This document shows, in pieces, positions 23,222-35,052 of a DNA stretch of 64,000 nucleotides; within the stretch, counting starts at the first letter, position 1, and every line of letters begins with the position of its first letter. Below the pieces are notes generated by a model. That model was not told the origin of the DNA. It saw only the letters and a program-made list of their open reading frames with translations, and did no database searches. Both the position numbers and the translations under genes were made by a program. Source of the stretch: Basidiobolus meristosporus CBS 931.73 (lineage: Eukaryota; Basidiobolomycota; Basidiobolomycetes; Basidiobolales; Basidiobolaceae); NCBI GenBank assembly GCA_002104905.1, contig MCFE01000151.1, forward strand, positions 62,001 to 126,000, in the 5' to 3' direction.

Positions 23222-26150
23222 CACTCATGTAGGCTTAATGTCTCAAATACAAGACTGTCTTAAGTTCACAAGAGTATTGACCAAAAAGTGATATAACAGT
23301 GTTATGTTGTTAAAGGTCAAGCTGTTTGCCCCATGGACAAGACTACTTTGACTTAACACTGTCAGAGAAGAGAAAAAAGACCATGTGGCTATTGTGGCAA
23401 GCCTCTCATCCATGAAGCATGCAGACAGCATAGGAAGTATTACAAGGATCATGGCCAGTATTTTGCCACTCAATTCATATTTTACCATTCATTGGTCACT
23501 ACTATACCAACATTATCTTGCCAACCTGTTGATACTTCTGCATTGGCACCTTGCCGTCTTTGTCACCTTGGGCAAACTGAGTCAGGTGAGTTTGTGACAC
23601 CTTTAGGCTCACCTCAGCCTTCTGAATATGGCATGCAGAGTGCTAGCTCTGACAGTGAAGGTTCACTGATGCATTTTGAGCCTATCCCCTATAACAACTG
23701 TATCACGTATGAACCTGGTCAAATCCTTATATGCAATGCGACCATACACATTGAAACAAATGCCAAGGATACTTTATGGAGCCAAGTGAGCCCAGTAATA
23801 CATCTACTGGTGAATGATATAATGTTGTGACTAGAGAAGTGGCATGTTTCCACTGATATCAGTAATTGGGGCTTTGGGAATTTATTACTACTTCTTGCCA
23901 AAATTATACCAGGATGCAACTTACCATGTACATAGTACAAGTGGACTACCATCATGTGGCTGGCAACATATGATCCAGAGACTGAGCTGATTCCAGCATG
24001 TGTAAACAGTTGCATGGCATTCATATCCAAAAATGCTACCATTGCCACATGTCCAAATTGTCAGGAATCCACCACCATTGAGGGAAAACATCATTCATAC
24101 TCAGGATGTATTCCAGTCATACCCCATCTGAGGAAGCTGATGCAGTCCAACAAATGTTGCAAAGCTATACAATACCACACTCAGTATCAATCAAGTGCAA
24201 GCATATCCAATATATTTGATTGCAAACATTGCAAACAGCTAGGAAGCAAGGGCTACTTTGAAGGTATGTATGACTATGCCTTTACTTTAGCACTTAATGG
24301 ATTCTCATTAAATAAGTACTCTACCAGTATATCCAGCTGGCCACTAATTCTCATCAATCTGAATTTGCCACCTATCTTATGGTATCAGAGCAATAATCTG
24401 ATAGTAGTCTCACTGGTATCAGGGCCTAAATTGCTGTTCAACCTGGATAGCTACCTGAATCCATTGCAGGATGAGCTTTGTATGCTTTCCAGCAGGATAA
24501 CAGTAAATGGCTGTCATCTAAAAGTGCATATTCTTATCAGCATTGGAGATACCCCAGCCATCAGCAAGTTAGCAGGTTCTTCTGGGCACAATAGACAGTA
24601 TGGCCGTCAAATGTGTGAGATCCAGGGGATTTACTCCATCACTCACCCACATTATTATTACCCAAACACTGGCACTAAGAACATCATCTTTCCACAGAGA
24701 GAACATACAGAAGTCAGCATGCAATTGCAGCAAAGTTGGCAAGCTATAAGCAATCTACTGGAATATGGAATCAATTGGAAACCAGAGATACTTAGATAGA
24801 GGGTATCTGTTGATGCAAAAGCTTTCCACTGGGAGCAATGCATTTGCTTTTCAGCAATATCCCTATACTGATCACCAAGTTGTACATGAAGCATTTCAAG
24901 CTAAATATGCCCTTCAAGATACTGGAGAGATTTGAAAGAACTGGCAAGATATTACAGAGTATCTGCTACCCTGAGTACTTTTCACAGGCTCCAATTAATA
25001 TTCATATGCATATGCAACAATACAAATGCAAAGACTGGATGAACTGGATATGTATTTTTTCAAGAGGCATTCTGAAGCCATTACTACTAAGATTACATTG
25101 GAAGCATTGGGAGTCATGTGTGGACATTGTAGGAATATTTATCCAGAAGCAGATCACCAATGCCTACTTGACACATCTACTGCTGTTGTGTGGGGAGGTT
25201 ACAATGGGATTTGAGCGGCTATACTACAAACATAAAGCTGAGCATGTAGATCTCTGTTGCTACTGTATCCATTCTCTACACCATTTTCCATGGTGTGTGG
25301 AGAATATTGGGCCTTGCTTCACCTTTTGGGAGTTTCCTTTGCAGCAGATGTGTGGGGAGATAGGAAGACAAGTCAAGTTGTAAGTACTACCATATCCCAA
25401 TCTCATCAAGAATATTACCTTCAAGTCCATCATGGATGTGATGAGTTGCCACATGGAGGACAGCTAGGAAGAGTTGGAAAATACTGAGGACAAATGTGCA
25501 CATGGAGACACCTATGCCTATGGCATTAAGAAGCTAGGCAGCCCCAATGCGTGGATAATCAGTTAAGTAATGCAAAGTTGGGTTGGGTGCAACAAGCAAC
25601 TAATTTTTATTAGGAAGAATCTACCAAGGTATACTGGATTTCTCATGGTCACAAGCCAACTTCTATACCATTCAATATGGAATTCACACAGACAAAAGCC
25701 AGAGTGCACATATAAGGGTGACTAGAATCCAGCAGGGAGAAGGAATATATTGGCTAAATACCAAGAAGTTCTTTGCAGAAATTCAGGAGGTATTCATGGC
25801 AGAAGTGGCAACAACCAAGCATATGTTTACAAGATGTATATATTACCAGCAGTACAAAGTATATGGCAACTTTGCAAGTATCATACTAAAAAGCCATAAA
25901 GTTGAGATGATAGGAGTATGTCAGCAGCAGCAGGTGTGTGCATTTGTAGAGGTCAGTAATCAGGAGGCCATAGTTTTTTTTTGATTTGAACTATATGTGG
26001 AATACCCAAGGTAGTAGTGGGTAAGCAAATAAAGAGGGGTGATTCTACAGTGGAATAAATGAATTGCCAAGGGGAGGTAGAAAAAGGAAATACTATTTGG
26101 TAAATTGGTATGGTAGCATTATACAGAACCAGCTGTAGGCCATTGTGGTG
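23222..26150 (+). pseudogene. CACTA/Tnp2-type (EnSpm or Plavaka-like) DNA transposon, decayed transposase
   Basis: The left end is CACTCATGTAGG, also found inverted at the outer end of a second copy (30100). A Cys/His segment (CGYCGKPLIHEACRQHRKYY, encoded near 23370–23435) is followed by an open 281-codon stretch at 23954–24799. That stretch reads like the Tnp2-type transposase core of fungal and plant CACTA-group elements: SSWPLILINLNLPP, GPKLLFNLDSYLNPLQDEL, GDTPAISKLAGSSGHN. Further coding pieces follow at 24838–25490 and a conserved tail at 25718–26100. Frame changes between segments show it is inactive. The family would cut and paste DNA. The right end is not identified with confidence. 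Confidence 0.75.
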
Positions 26151-26551
26151 GTGTAGAGGTACTCCTGGGGGAAGCTACACAACTCAAGGTGTGTGAGGTG
26201 TCTGATGGGTGCAATAACCTCTGTGTCTAAACTGCTGGTGTCTTTGTCAATATGTCACTATGGTAAAAGCTCCTGCTTCTCTAGCTTCCTAGGTGCTCCA
26301 GGTGTCTCCAAAGGCCTCTGTGTGTCTTGTGCACTACCGTGAAAAGCTCCTTGATGGCAGGTCTGAGATGTACTGTTGAAGGCAGGTGCAGTGATCAACT
26401 GCAAATCAATAAGTTAGAAGTGTTACTGATAGAACGGATGATTTATTGATGAGGGATTGCTTTCCCTTAAATACTTTTCCTGATTGCCAAGTGACTACTA
26501 ATGACAAGGTTCTAGAAGATTCTAGGCATCAGTGGAATTCTTGATGACATC
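26151..26551. other. Unassigned repeat-like sequence left of a G1 solo LTR
   Basis: No gene is seen. On the minus strand, GTATTTAAGGGAAAGCAATC followed by a C/T-rich stretch (about 26477–26440) looks like a TATA box and start site, as in an LTR. The sequence resumes at 27795 after the G1 LTR, so both sides probably belong to one older repeat. Confidence 0.35.
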
Positions 26552-27794
26552 TGTTGTGTTGTATTATGATTAGTTTGGGGCTTGTTCTACAGTGTAGAGG
26601 CTAATCAACAATATACAACAACTTCCAGTATGCTAATACTGAAATAGTTTATTGGGAGTTTGATATACCAATAGAAGATATAACTTTCACTAATTTCCTC
26701 AATCTTGAGCTCAAAATATATTGTAGGCAGTGCTTATCACTTCTACAGCAGTGTTCTGACCTTCTGTCGACTAATGGGCTTATTTACTTTTATAGTAACT
26801 TTTCCTTATTTGGAAGTCACTTTCCTTTCTGAGAAAATATTTCCTAATATGGAATTTCTGAACTCCCCTTTAACCTAAAGGGGTGTGTTGTAGAAGTCTC
26901 TAAAGGGGTCTTTAGACCTAAAGGGGTGTCTAAATGGGTGTCTTTAGAGTAAAGGGGCTTCTTGTAGTGGTCTCTAAAGTGGACTTTACACTAAAGGGGT
27001 GCCTAAAGGGGCTTCTTTAGAGTAAAGGGGTTTCTTAAAGGGGTCTCTAAAGGGGTCTTTAGACTAAAGGGGTGTCTAAAGGGGTGTCTTTAGAGTAAAG
27101 GGGTTTCTTAGAGGGGACTTTTCCGACAGAAAAGTGGTAGTTTCTTGTAGAACTTAGATTGGATTCTTGTGAGCTTTGCAGTCTCTTTACTGATGTAGTA
27201 CCGATCAAAGTCAAAATACTCAACAGTGCAAGTGATGCAGGGGAAGTCTTATAATCTTTAAACTTGTAATTGTAGTGTGGAGATTCTGGAAAGACAGGCT
27301 CTCTCTTTATTTTTCAGCTGGGGAAGTCATATATATGAAAATTTTGAAGGATCAAAGTTTTTGGGCGATTGCGCAAGCAATACGCGTGATACAAAGCTAA
27401 AATTTTGCAGTGGCGCAGATCGGACATAGGCGCAGCACCTGTGAACATATCACGTGATTTGTTTGGCTGGTTTGAAAGTTACACGTGATCAAAGTCACCA
27501 TAGTAATCCTAGCAATAAGGCATAGTATATATAATAGTTAGACTCTTTTGGTCATAACTCCTTAAGTACTGCTTCAAATGAGCTGTAATTTGAAACATGT
27601 GTTGGCTACTACGTGTTCTGTATGACATAATATTCTTGGGTGGATTGCTTGTCAGGGTCTGGAGCATTTGTTCATCAAAGTTGGAAATTCTTGATCTTTC
27701 ACTTGTGTGTTACGATAGCAAAAAGCAAAATAAAGAAATGAGTGCAATATTGGTTTAGAGATATTGTAGTAATGGAATACTTTCCATTACCACA
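26552..27794 (-). repeat. Solo LTR of gypsy family G1 with an expanded internal array
   Basis: It begins TGTTGTGTTG and ends CCATTACCACA. CATC flanks both sides (26548–26551 and 27795–27798). It is 1,243 bp long, against 1,096 bp for the LTRs of the complete element. The extra length lies in the CTAAAGGGG-type array at about 26866–27113. Confidence 0.92.
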
Positions 27795-28195
27795 CATCAC
27801 TATGAGCTAAAAATATGCCAAGAATGTCCTGGAAGGTTCTAAAGGGCATAGCACATCCAACCAATCAGGAATCAGTAGTCTGAAACCTGTGCAACATAGA
27901 AATTCCATTTATGGTATTGAAATGGTAGGGATGGTAACACATACCTAGGTCATGTGTCACAGGTACTGTCACGGGTACCTGCCTTATATAGATACATTTA
28001 TTGATCACAAAGCTGAATAACATCTGGGATAACTAATGCTAATAACTAATCAGGGTAAACATCATATAGGGATAATACTGATAATATGGGCAAAAGAAGA
28101 ATGGGATAATACTGATAAGATAAAATATAGATAAGTATATCATAATGACTATATGAATAAACTTGTCTGTGGGAGGCATGTTTACCCTACCACAC
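27795..28195. other. Unassigned repeat-like sequence
   Basis: It continues the sequence interrupted at 26551. The stretch 28087–28140 (AAGAAGAATGGGATAATACTG, AAAATATAGATAAGT) recurs at about 14565–14615, so part of it is dispersed repeat. No coding signal is seen. Confidence 0.4.
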
Positions 28196-28555
28196 CGTCA
28201 TACTGCCAATATAATGCCATCAGAGTCTTGCTGTGAGGCTGTCAAAATACCATCGAGTTTCTTACCATATAAGGCAATTGTATGTCCGGCCAATTGTATC
28301 CGCCTAAAATAGCTATAGAGTGCTAAAAGACCTCAACAATACCATACAAATATTATTACAGCACCAATCAAATCTTGTCAAGTTTTATCCCTTTATTTCG
28401 TTGAAAAATTGGCAAAACACTGTTTTGATCCCATCATAAGATAGTTAGGAGGGTCACTAATTCTAAGCTGCTGGTATTATGATGGTCTCTAAATGGGATC
28501 CTGATGGCTGATCCAGATTGGATTCACCCATGGGACCAAATTATTATTCATAGGG
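28196..28555 (+). repeat. Repeat E, copy 2
   Basis: It aligns with 19788–20148 from CGTCATACTGCCA to GGTATTATGATGG (28484), and on through GGACCAAATTATTATTCATAGGG (28533–28555). Sequence directly right of CATAGGG belongs to an inverted CACTA-type copy, so the repeat E unit marks the break point of that copy. Confidence 0.5.
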
Positions 28556-30100
28556 ATTGACTCCATAAATTATCCTTGGCATTTGTTTCAACAGGTGCTG
28601 TCTCATTGCATTTTGGGATTTGACTAGACTCATGCGTGGTACTGTTGTTAGTGGAGATAGACTCACAATCTATCAGTGAGCTTTCTTTGTCAGAGCTGTC
28701 ACTCTGCATGCATATTCAGAAGGCTGAGGTGAGCCTAAAGGTGTCACAAACTCATCTGACTTGTACGGCAAAAGACTGGTTGTAATCCTAGGAATACTTT
28801 CTATGCTCTCTGTGTGCTTCTGTTGTGTTGTATTATGATTAGTTTGGGGCTTGTTCTATAATGTAGAGGCTAATCAACAATATACAACAACTTCCAGTAT
28901 GCTAATACTGAAATAATGTTTTGGGAGTTAGACATACCAATAGAAGATATAACTTTTACTAATATCCTCAATCCTGGGCTCAAAATATACAGTAGACAAT
29001 GTTTATCACTTCTACAGCGGTGTTCTGAACTTCTGTTGACTAATGGGCTTATTTACTTTTATAGTAACTTTTCCTTATTTGGAAGTCACTTTCCTTTCTG
29101 AGAAGATATTTCCTAATATGGAAATTCTGAACTCCCCTTTAACCTAAAGGGGTGTGTTGTAGAAGTCTCTAAAGGGGTCTTTAGACCTAAAGGGGTGTCT
29201 TTAGAGTAAAGGGGTTTCTTAGAGTGGACTTTTCCAACAGAAAAGTGGTAGTTTCTTGTAGAACTTAGATTGGATTCTTGTGAGCTTTGCAGTCTCTTTA
29301 CTGATGTAGTACCGATCAAAGTCAGAATACTCAACAGTGCAAGTGATGCAGGGGAAGTCTTATAACCTTCAAACTTGTAATTGTAGTGTGGAGATTCTGG
29401 AAAGAGAGGCTCTCTCTTTATTTTTCAGCTGGGGAAGTTATATATATGAAAATTTTGAAGGATCAAAGTTTTTGGGCAATTGCACAAGCAATACGCGTGA
29501 TACAAAGCTAAAATTTTGCAGCGGCGCAGATTGGACATAGGTGCAGCACCTGTGAAAATATCACGTGATTTGTCTGGCTGGTTCAAAAGTTACACGCAAC
29601 TAAAGTCACCATAATAATCCTAGCAATAAGGCATAGTATATATAATAATTGGACTCTTTTGGTCATAACTCCTTAAGTACTGCTTCAAATGAGCTGTAAT
29701 TAGAAACATGTGTTGGCTACTACGTGTTCTGTATGATATGATAGTCTTGGGTGGATTGCTTGTCAGGGTCTGGAGCATTTGTTCTTCAAAGCTGGAAATT
29801 CTTGATCTTTCACTTGTGTGTTACAATAGCAAATGCAAAATAAAGTAATGAGTGCAATATTGGTTTAGAGATATTGTAGTTGTGGAATACTTTCCATTAC
29901 CACACTTCATGGCTGAGAGGCTTGCTACAATAGCCACAAGGTCATTTTTCTCTTCTCTTATGGCATTGAAGCAAAGTAGTCTTGTCCATGGGGCAAACAG
30001 CTTGACCTTCAACAAAGTAACACTATTATATCACTTTTTTGTCTATACTCATGTGAATTTGAGACAGTCTTGTAGCTGAGACATTGCACCTACATGAGTG
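28556..30100 (-). pseudogene. CACTA/Tnp2-type element, 5' end only, interrupted by a G1 solo LTR
   Basis: Segments 29905–30100 and 28556–28820 are the reverse complement of 23222–23420 and about 23580–23785. They include the terminal CCTACATGAGTG (30089–30100), the Cys/His segment, and GTGAGCCTAAAGGTGTCACAAAC. The G1 LTR at 28821–29904 splits them. Everything downstream of the first roughly 500 bp of the element is missing. Confidence 0.7.
28821..29904 (-). repeat. Solo LTR of gypsy family G1 with 4-bp target duplication
   Basis: 1,084 bp with TGTTGTGTTG...CCATTACCACA ends, flanked by CTTC on both sides (28817–28820 and 29905–29908). The CTAAAGGGG array is short here (about 29129–29220). It lies inside the inverted CACTA-type fragment. 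Confidence 0.92.
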
Positions 30101-30591
30101 TAAGATTCAATAATGACCTGCCATAGTAAGCATAATAAATAAAGTTGTGGCACCACATACCCATGTAAATGTAGCATTATTTCCCCTTTGGCTTGACCCA
30201 CTTCCATGTGTGAGTACTAAGTGCAGTACCCACTCTTTGCCCAAGAGTTCCCCACAGAGTCCTACCCAACGTCCCCCAGTATCCTCCCTATGATTCCCCC
30301 ATGCGCCCTCCCTCCTATCCCTGCCCATATCTAGTTAGAACACTTACCATAACAGAAAGGTGTTCACACCTCTATTTTATAACTCAATACCTATTATCTA
30401 AGCCCTCCCCCAAGTGATATATATATCTACCAAATTGAACCAAGTGAGAGGACAAGAGGATTTGGATGGAAATAAACACCAGTCTTTATTACCTTACTAC
30501 CTTCTATTGGAAGCTATTCTGAACCAAGTGGTACTGACTTGACCTAAAAGCTCTCCCACTCAATACATACAGTCAGTAATAACTCACACCA
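30101..30591. other. Spacer upstream of family D copy 3, promoter-like
   Basis: No gene is seen. GTGATATATATATCTACC (about 30413–30430) could be a TATA region for the D open frame starting near 30592, and the stretch between is C/T-rich in places. This is weak positional evidence. Confidence 0.3.
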
Positions 30592-32986
30592 TGTATATAC
30601 CGCCAAAAAATAAAGCAAAGTTCTCTGGTTCTCAACCAAACCCCACTGCTGATGGCAGCAGAAGAATGGTTTGACAACAGCTTGCTTTGACATTCAGTGC
30701 AACAAGTGGGTCTACATCAAAAAAAGGCCATGTTGATAGTGTGCCTACTGAAGGTAATAATGTGGACTCCTCAGTCTCTCAGTCAAGTAGGTAATTGAGA
30801 ACCTCTGCAGAGCTGCAAGCTGACTGTTAGACAAAGTGTTGCAAGCGCAGTACCTTCAGTTAAAGACCAGTCAATGGCCATCATAACATCACCACCCCCT
30901 ATATTATCAAGTATGTTGTCAGCTCATACCAAAGCATGAATGAAGCAATTAGGTGCAGTGGCTAATGGGATAGATGTAATGACCCAGAGAAATCAGGAAA
31001 TAGTTCAGAAACAGGATGAGCAGATAATATGTGTAGAGTAATCAATATCTCAGGTAGAGAAAGCAGTGTCTCTACTGCAAGAAAGGAACTCAGGTAGCTC
31101 AATGTCACAGCCAAGAATTGAACCATTTCACAGTGTAACAGCAGAAGAACACCATACATTCTTTGATGCACAACAACAGTGCCCAAAGATAAAGCCCACA
31201 GATAAACCTATCACAGCATGGGAGGGAGACAATGTGGTGTTTATAACAAAGCCTAAATATCATGAGAGATTGAAGATCTAAGAAGCTGTTGAATGCAATA
31301 ATGAAGAGTGGGCTAATATTCAAGAGGCTGTCAGAAATCTAGCCTGCCATCACCATGAGGCTGGTATACCATGGGACCATCCAGAACTCAAGGCCAAGCA
31401 TAATGCACTTGACTTCTTCCATGAGCATTATCCTGAACTTATACAGGCAAACAGATTTTGTGCAAGCATTGGTATGCAAAGAAAGTATCCAAATAATAGC
31501 AGAAACAATCAAGGGCAGATGAACAAGAGTGCAATGGCCAAAAACCATTGGCTTCATCAAGTACCTGTTGCTAGCCTGGCCAAAAGCTCCAAACAAGCAT
31601 CAAAGAGATGTCTGGCAGCTGGAACAGTGTCAATAAGGGGCAAGCAGGCAGAAACAGATGCACCAGCACAACATTTATCAAGTAAAAAGCGTAGTCTATT
31701 CAAGAAGCATACAGTCAAAGTAGTAGTGAAGGACCTGGCAGTGACAAGATCCAGCAGCTTTCTAAGCAGCTTGTCACAACTACAGCTGGGAGCTCAAAAC
31801 AAGCAGTAACAAAACATCAAGTTGCAAGGAGAGTACCAGCAAGGGACAAGCAGGCCAAAGCAGATGCTTAAGAGCAGAATTTTTTTACGGAGAAAACATA
31901 GTTCATTACAAGAAGCACTCCAACAAAGTAGCAGTAAAAGACCTGACAGTGGTAAAGGAAAATGTAAAGGGAAAAATGTCTACCCAAGCCTAAGACAGGC
32001 AAGTGTCAGAAAAAAGCAGCAGTTCTTGCAAATTAATGCCATAAGCCCAGAACAGACTGAATTCCATCATAGCCAAGAAGATTTACCAACAAGAAAACAG
32101 CTGTTTTCATAAGAGTAGGAAGTGCAGCCAGCTAAGCTACACTCCAGCAAGGTAGATGAGTTTGCAGTGAACGGCAGTTGGTCTACCACAGCCTCCACAT
32201 CCTCCATAGTTGACAGAGTTAAGATCCCATTGACAGACAAGGCTACAATGTCACAAACTCAAAAGACTATCACAATGCCTTCAGTGGAGTTTTGGAACAT
32301 TAATAGGCACACCAAGATGTTGCAGCACTTCTTCAAGAGCAGTGCTGAAGAAAATGCACTTGAATATTGCAAGGATGGATTGCAAATACTGGCAGATGGG
32401 GTGCTAGACCTTGCACTGCCAGCTGAAGACCAGGGCATGTGGGAACCAGTGAATGAACTGTGTCATAAAGCCATTGGGTTCCTGCCAGAGTCATGGAAAC
32501 AGAGTGTTACAGCAGAAATACTTATTGAGTGGTAGATTTTGATGAAGTTACTTGTTGAGTGTGGGGTTGGGCTTAATGTTAGTGTGGGGTATTGGGACTT
32601 ATATAGGTCAGTACAATTAGCAATTGAGGTACAACTGAAGTTGCAGTGGAAATATATCAATTTGCATGTATGGAAAATAAGAAAAACAGCTGAGTCAGGT
32701 ATCAAGGAGTGTGAAAAAGAGGCAATAGCCAATCAATGCATACAAACATATGAGGTGATAGAGTGTCCAGAATGAGAGATTGAGAAAATTAGCAGAGAAC
32801 CAATCAGAAGTCACTTTTGTATTGCTGTGATGAAAAATCTTCACCAAGTTTTTTATGATATCTGGGGTGCAATTATTTTTGAAGGTCTTTGCACAGTGTT
32901 CTGATGGTATCAATGCCTCTTAGTCACAGGACTTAGAATCTGTGATGGCCTTTTGATGGGATCATCACAATAATTTTTCATAGGGG
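30592..32986 (+). pseudogene. Coding repeat family D, copy 3 (fullest): unrecognised protein
   Basis: An ATG at 30592 opens MYIPPKNKAKFSGSQ, and the coding sense continues with several stops and shifts. Visible parts are a probable coiled-coil (TQRNQEIVQKQDEQI, about 30980–31025), an acidic and aromatic part (ITAWEGDNVVFITKPKYHER; HHEAGIPWDHPELKAKHNAL), a long Lys/Ser-rich middle (31540–32100), and a conserved C-terminal domain (open at 32122–32535: TMPSVEFWNINRHTKMLQHF, SAEENALEYCKDG, LALPAEDQGMWEPVNEL) continuing to MKLLVECGVGLNV. The copy ends in a GTGATG...CATCAC hairpin and ATAATTTTTCATAGGGG (32970–32986). I do not recognise the protein. It has no reverse transcriptase, integrase or DDE core that I can see. 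Confidence 0.6.
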
Positions 32987-33452
32987 TAGTTGGTATGCCT
33001 ACCAGTTCCATTTCATCTACCAGCAGTTTAATTCTGTTAGTTAGATTTTCCATTTCATCTCCTGGCAGCATTATGGAGTGATGAGCTTTTGTCTACAATA
33101 CATTTTCTTAGCAGCTGAGCATGACTGGTAGGTGTTTTCTAATGCCTTCCAGGCATTCTTTGCTGTTTTAGCTCTTGAGTATTGAATTAGCAATATGTGT
33201 TTGACATTGAGGCAAATGCAGTTAATGGTAATATGCTCTTTCCTCTGATATTATAAGGATTCCTCTCCCACACTTTTAGGAGGGCATTCTTCTCCCATAG
33301 CAATATACCAAAGTCCTCCTTCTTGTAGCAGCATCTACATCATCACTTTCCACACCTGGTAGTTAGACCCATCCAACTTTTTGCCAGAGGGAAAAGTTAC
33401 AGTACCAGTAGTAGTGAGTATTGCTGAAAGTAACAGCTTGGGGCTCATAACC
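32987..33452 (-). pseudogene. Copia-B gag fragment
   Basis: It matches 53400–53877 of the best copia-B copy: the ATTTCATCTCCTGGCAG and GAGCATGACTGGTAGGTG words on the plus strand, ending in the primer-site motif GGGGCTCATAACC at 33440–33452. Multiple frame breaks are present. The left end abuts the CATAGGGG end of family D copy 3. Confidence 0.75.
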
Positions 33453-33800
33453 TGTTGTAAGAGTCTTGGTGATATTGGAAGTGATTTAGAAAATTAGTAG
33501 ATTAGGTGGTTTTTGCTTAATGATTTATTGAATATAAAAGTAGTATTTATACTTTTACACAGTCTTGGCATCACAAGCAGTTGAATAGGTTTCAAAAGGA
33601 CACAAGAACATTGGTGCAAAGCTTGGGGCTGCTTGGATAACTTTGAGAATCTTCATGTTCTGGGTACCTGATATTTCATTGAAAATGTTCCAGGTAAATC
33701 CCTGCAAGGAATTTTCTCAGTGAAGTCTAGGATTTGAAGGTAATGATCCAAGTGAATAAGTTAGGTGAACAGTTAGGTGGAATAACAAACTATTACAACA
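33453..33800 (-). repeat. 5' LTR of the copia-B fragment
   Basis: 348 bp, TGTTGTAAGAGTCTTGG to CTATTACAACA, aligned throughout with 53878–54226. Confidence 0.85.
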
Positions 33801-33945
33801 ATGGTCAGGGTACTTCTGTCTATAGAGAACTGTATTCCTAGGTAGTAACCATGTTTGCCTAGATTGGACACCTTGAACCCCCTAGATAGGCTGGATTTAG
33901 TCTCCTCCAATGTTTCAGGCTATTGACAGCTAAAATAAAAACATC
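33801..33945. other. Short unassigned spacer before the gypsy G1 element
   Basis: No gene or repeat was recognised. It ends in the CATC target duplication (33942–33945). Confidence 0.4.
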
Positions 33946-35041
33946 TGTTGTGTTGTATTATGATTAGTTTGGGGCTTGTTCTACAATGTAGAGGCTAATC
34001 AACAATATACAACAACTTCCAGTATGCTAATACTGAAATAGTTTATTGGGAGTTTGATATACCAATAGAAGATATAACTTTCACTAATTTCCTCAATCTT
34101 GGGCTCAAAATATACTGTAGGCAGTGTTTATCACTTCTACAGCAGTGTTCTGACCTTCTGTCGACTAATGGGCTTATTTACTTTTATAGTAACTTTTCCT
34201 TATTTGGAAGTCACTTTCCTTTCTGAGAAAATATTTCCTAATATGGAAATTCTGAACTCCCCTTTAACCTAAAGGGGTGTGTTGTAGAAGTCTCTAAAGG
34301 GGTCTTTAGACTAAAGGGGTGTCTAAAGGGGTGTCTTTAGAGTAAAGGGGCTCCTTAGAGGGGACTTTTCCGATAGAAAAGTGGTAGTTTCTTGTAGAAC
34401 TTAGATTGGATTCTTGTGAGCTTTGCAGTCTCTTTACTGATGTAGTACTGATCAAAGTCAGAATACTCAACAGTGCAAGTGATGCAGGGGAAGTCTTATA
34501 ACCTTTAAACTTGTAATCGTAGTGTGGAGATTCTGGAAAGAGAGGCTCTCCCTTTATTTTTCAGCTGGGGAAGTCATATATATGAAAATTTTGAAGGATC
34601 AAAGTTTTTGGGCGATTGCGCAAGCAATACACGTGATACGAAGCTAAAATTTTGCAGTGGCGCAGATCGGACATAGGCGCAGCACCTGTGAAAATTTCAC
34701 GTGATTTGATTGGCTGGTTCGAAAGTTACACGCGATCAAAGTCACCATAGTAATCCTAGCAATAAGGCATAGTATATATAATAATTGGACTCTTTTGGTC
34801 ATAACTCCTTAAGTACTGCTTCAAATGAGCTGTAATTTGAAACATGTGTTGGCTACTACGTGTTCTGTATGACATAATATTCTTGGGTGGATTGCTTGTC
34901 AGGGTCTGAAGCATTTGCTCTTCAAAGTTGGAAATTCTTGATCTTTCACTTGTGTGTTACGATAGCAAAAAGCAAAATAAAGAAATGAGTGCAATATTGG
35001 TTTAGAGATATTGTAGTAATGGAATACTTTCCATTACCACA
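33946..35041 (-). repeat. 3' LTR of gypsy G1
   Basis: 1,096 bp, TGTTGTGTTG to CCATTACCACA. It lies downstream of the polypurine tract at 35044–35050. Differences from the 5' LTR: A versus G at 34064, C versus T at 34353, C versus T near 34859, and G versus A near 34961 (positions approximate to a few bases). Confidence 0.95.
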
Positions 35042-35043
35042 AG

Positions 35044-35052
35044 TCTCCCCTA
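35044..35052 (-). other. Polypurine tract overlapping the gag–pol stop codon
   Basis: On the minus strand the end of the frame reads TAGGGGAGAC, directly before the 3' LTR (TGTGG). The gypsy plus-strand primer is normally such a G-rich run, and here the TAG stop contributes its first bases. Confidence 0.7.

Noticed and set aside
26866-27113. CRISPR-like or telomere-like array from the CTAAAGGGG repeats
   Set aside because: The units are 8–10 bp with no spacers, lie inside LTRs of a retroelement in a eukaryotic genome, and recur at the same LTR position in all copies.
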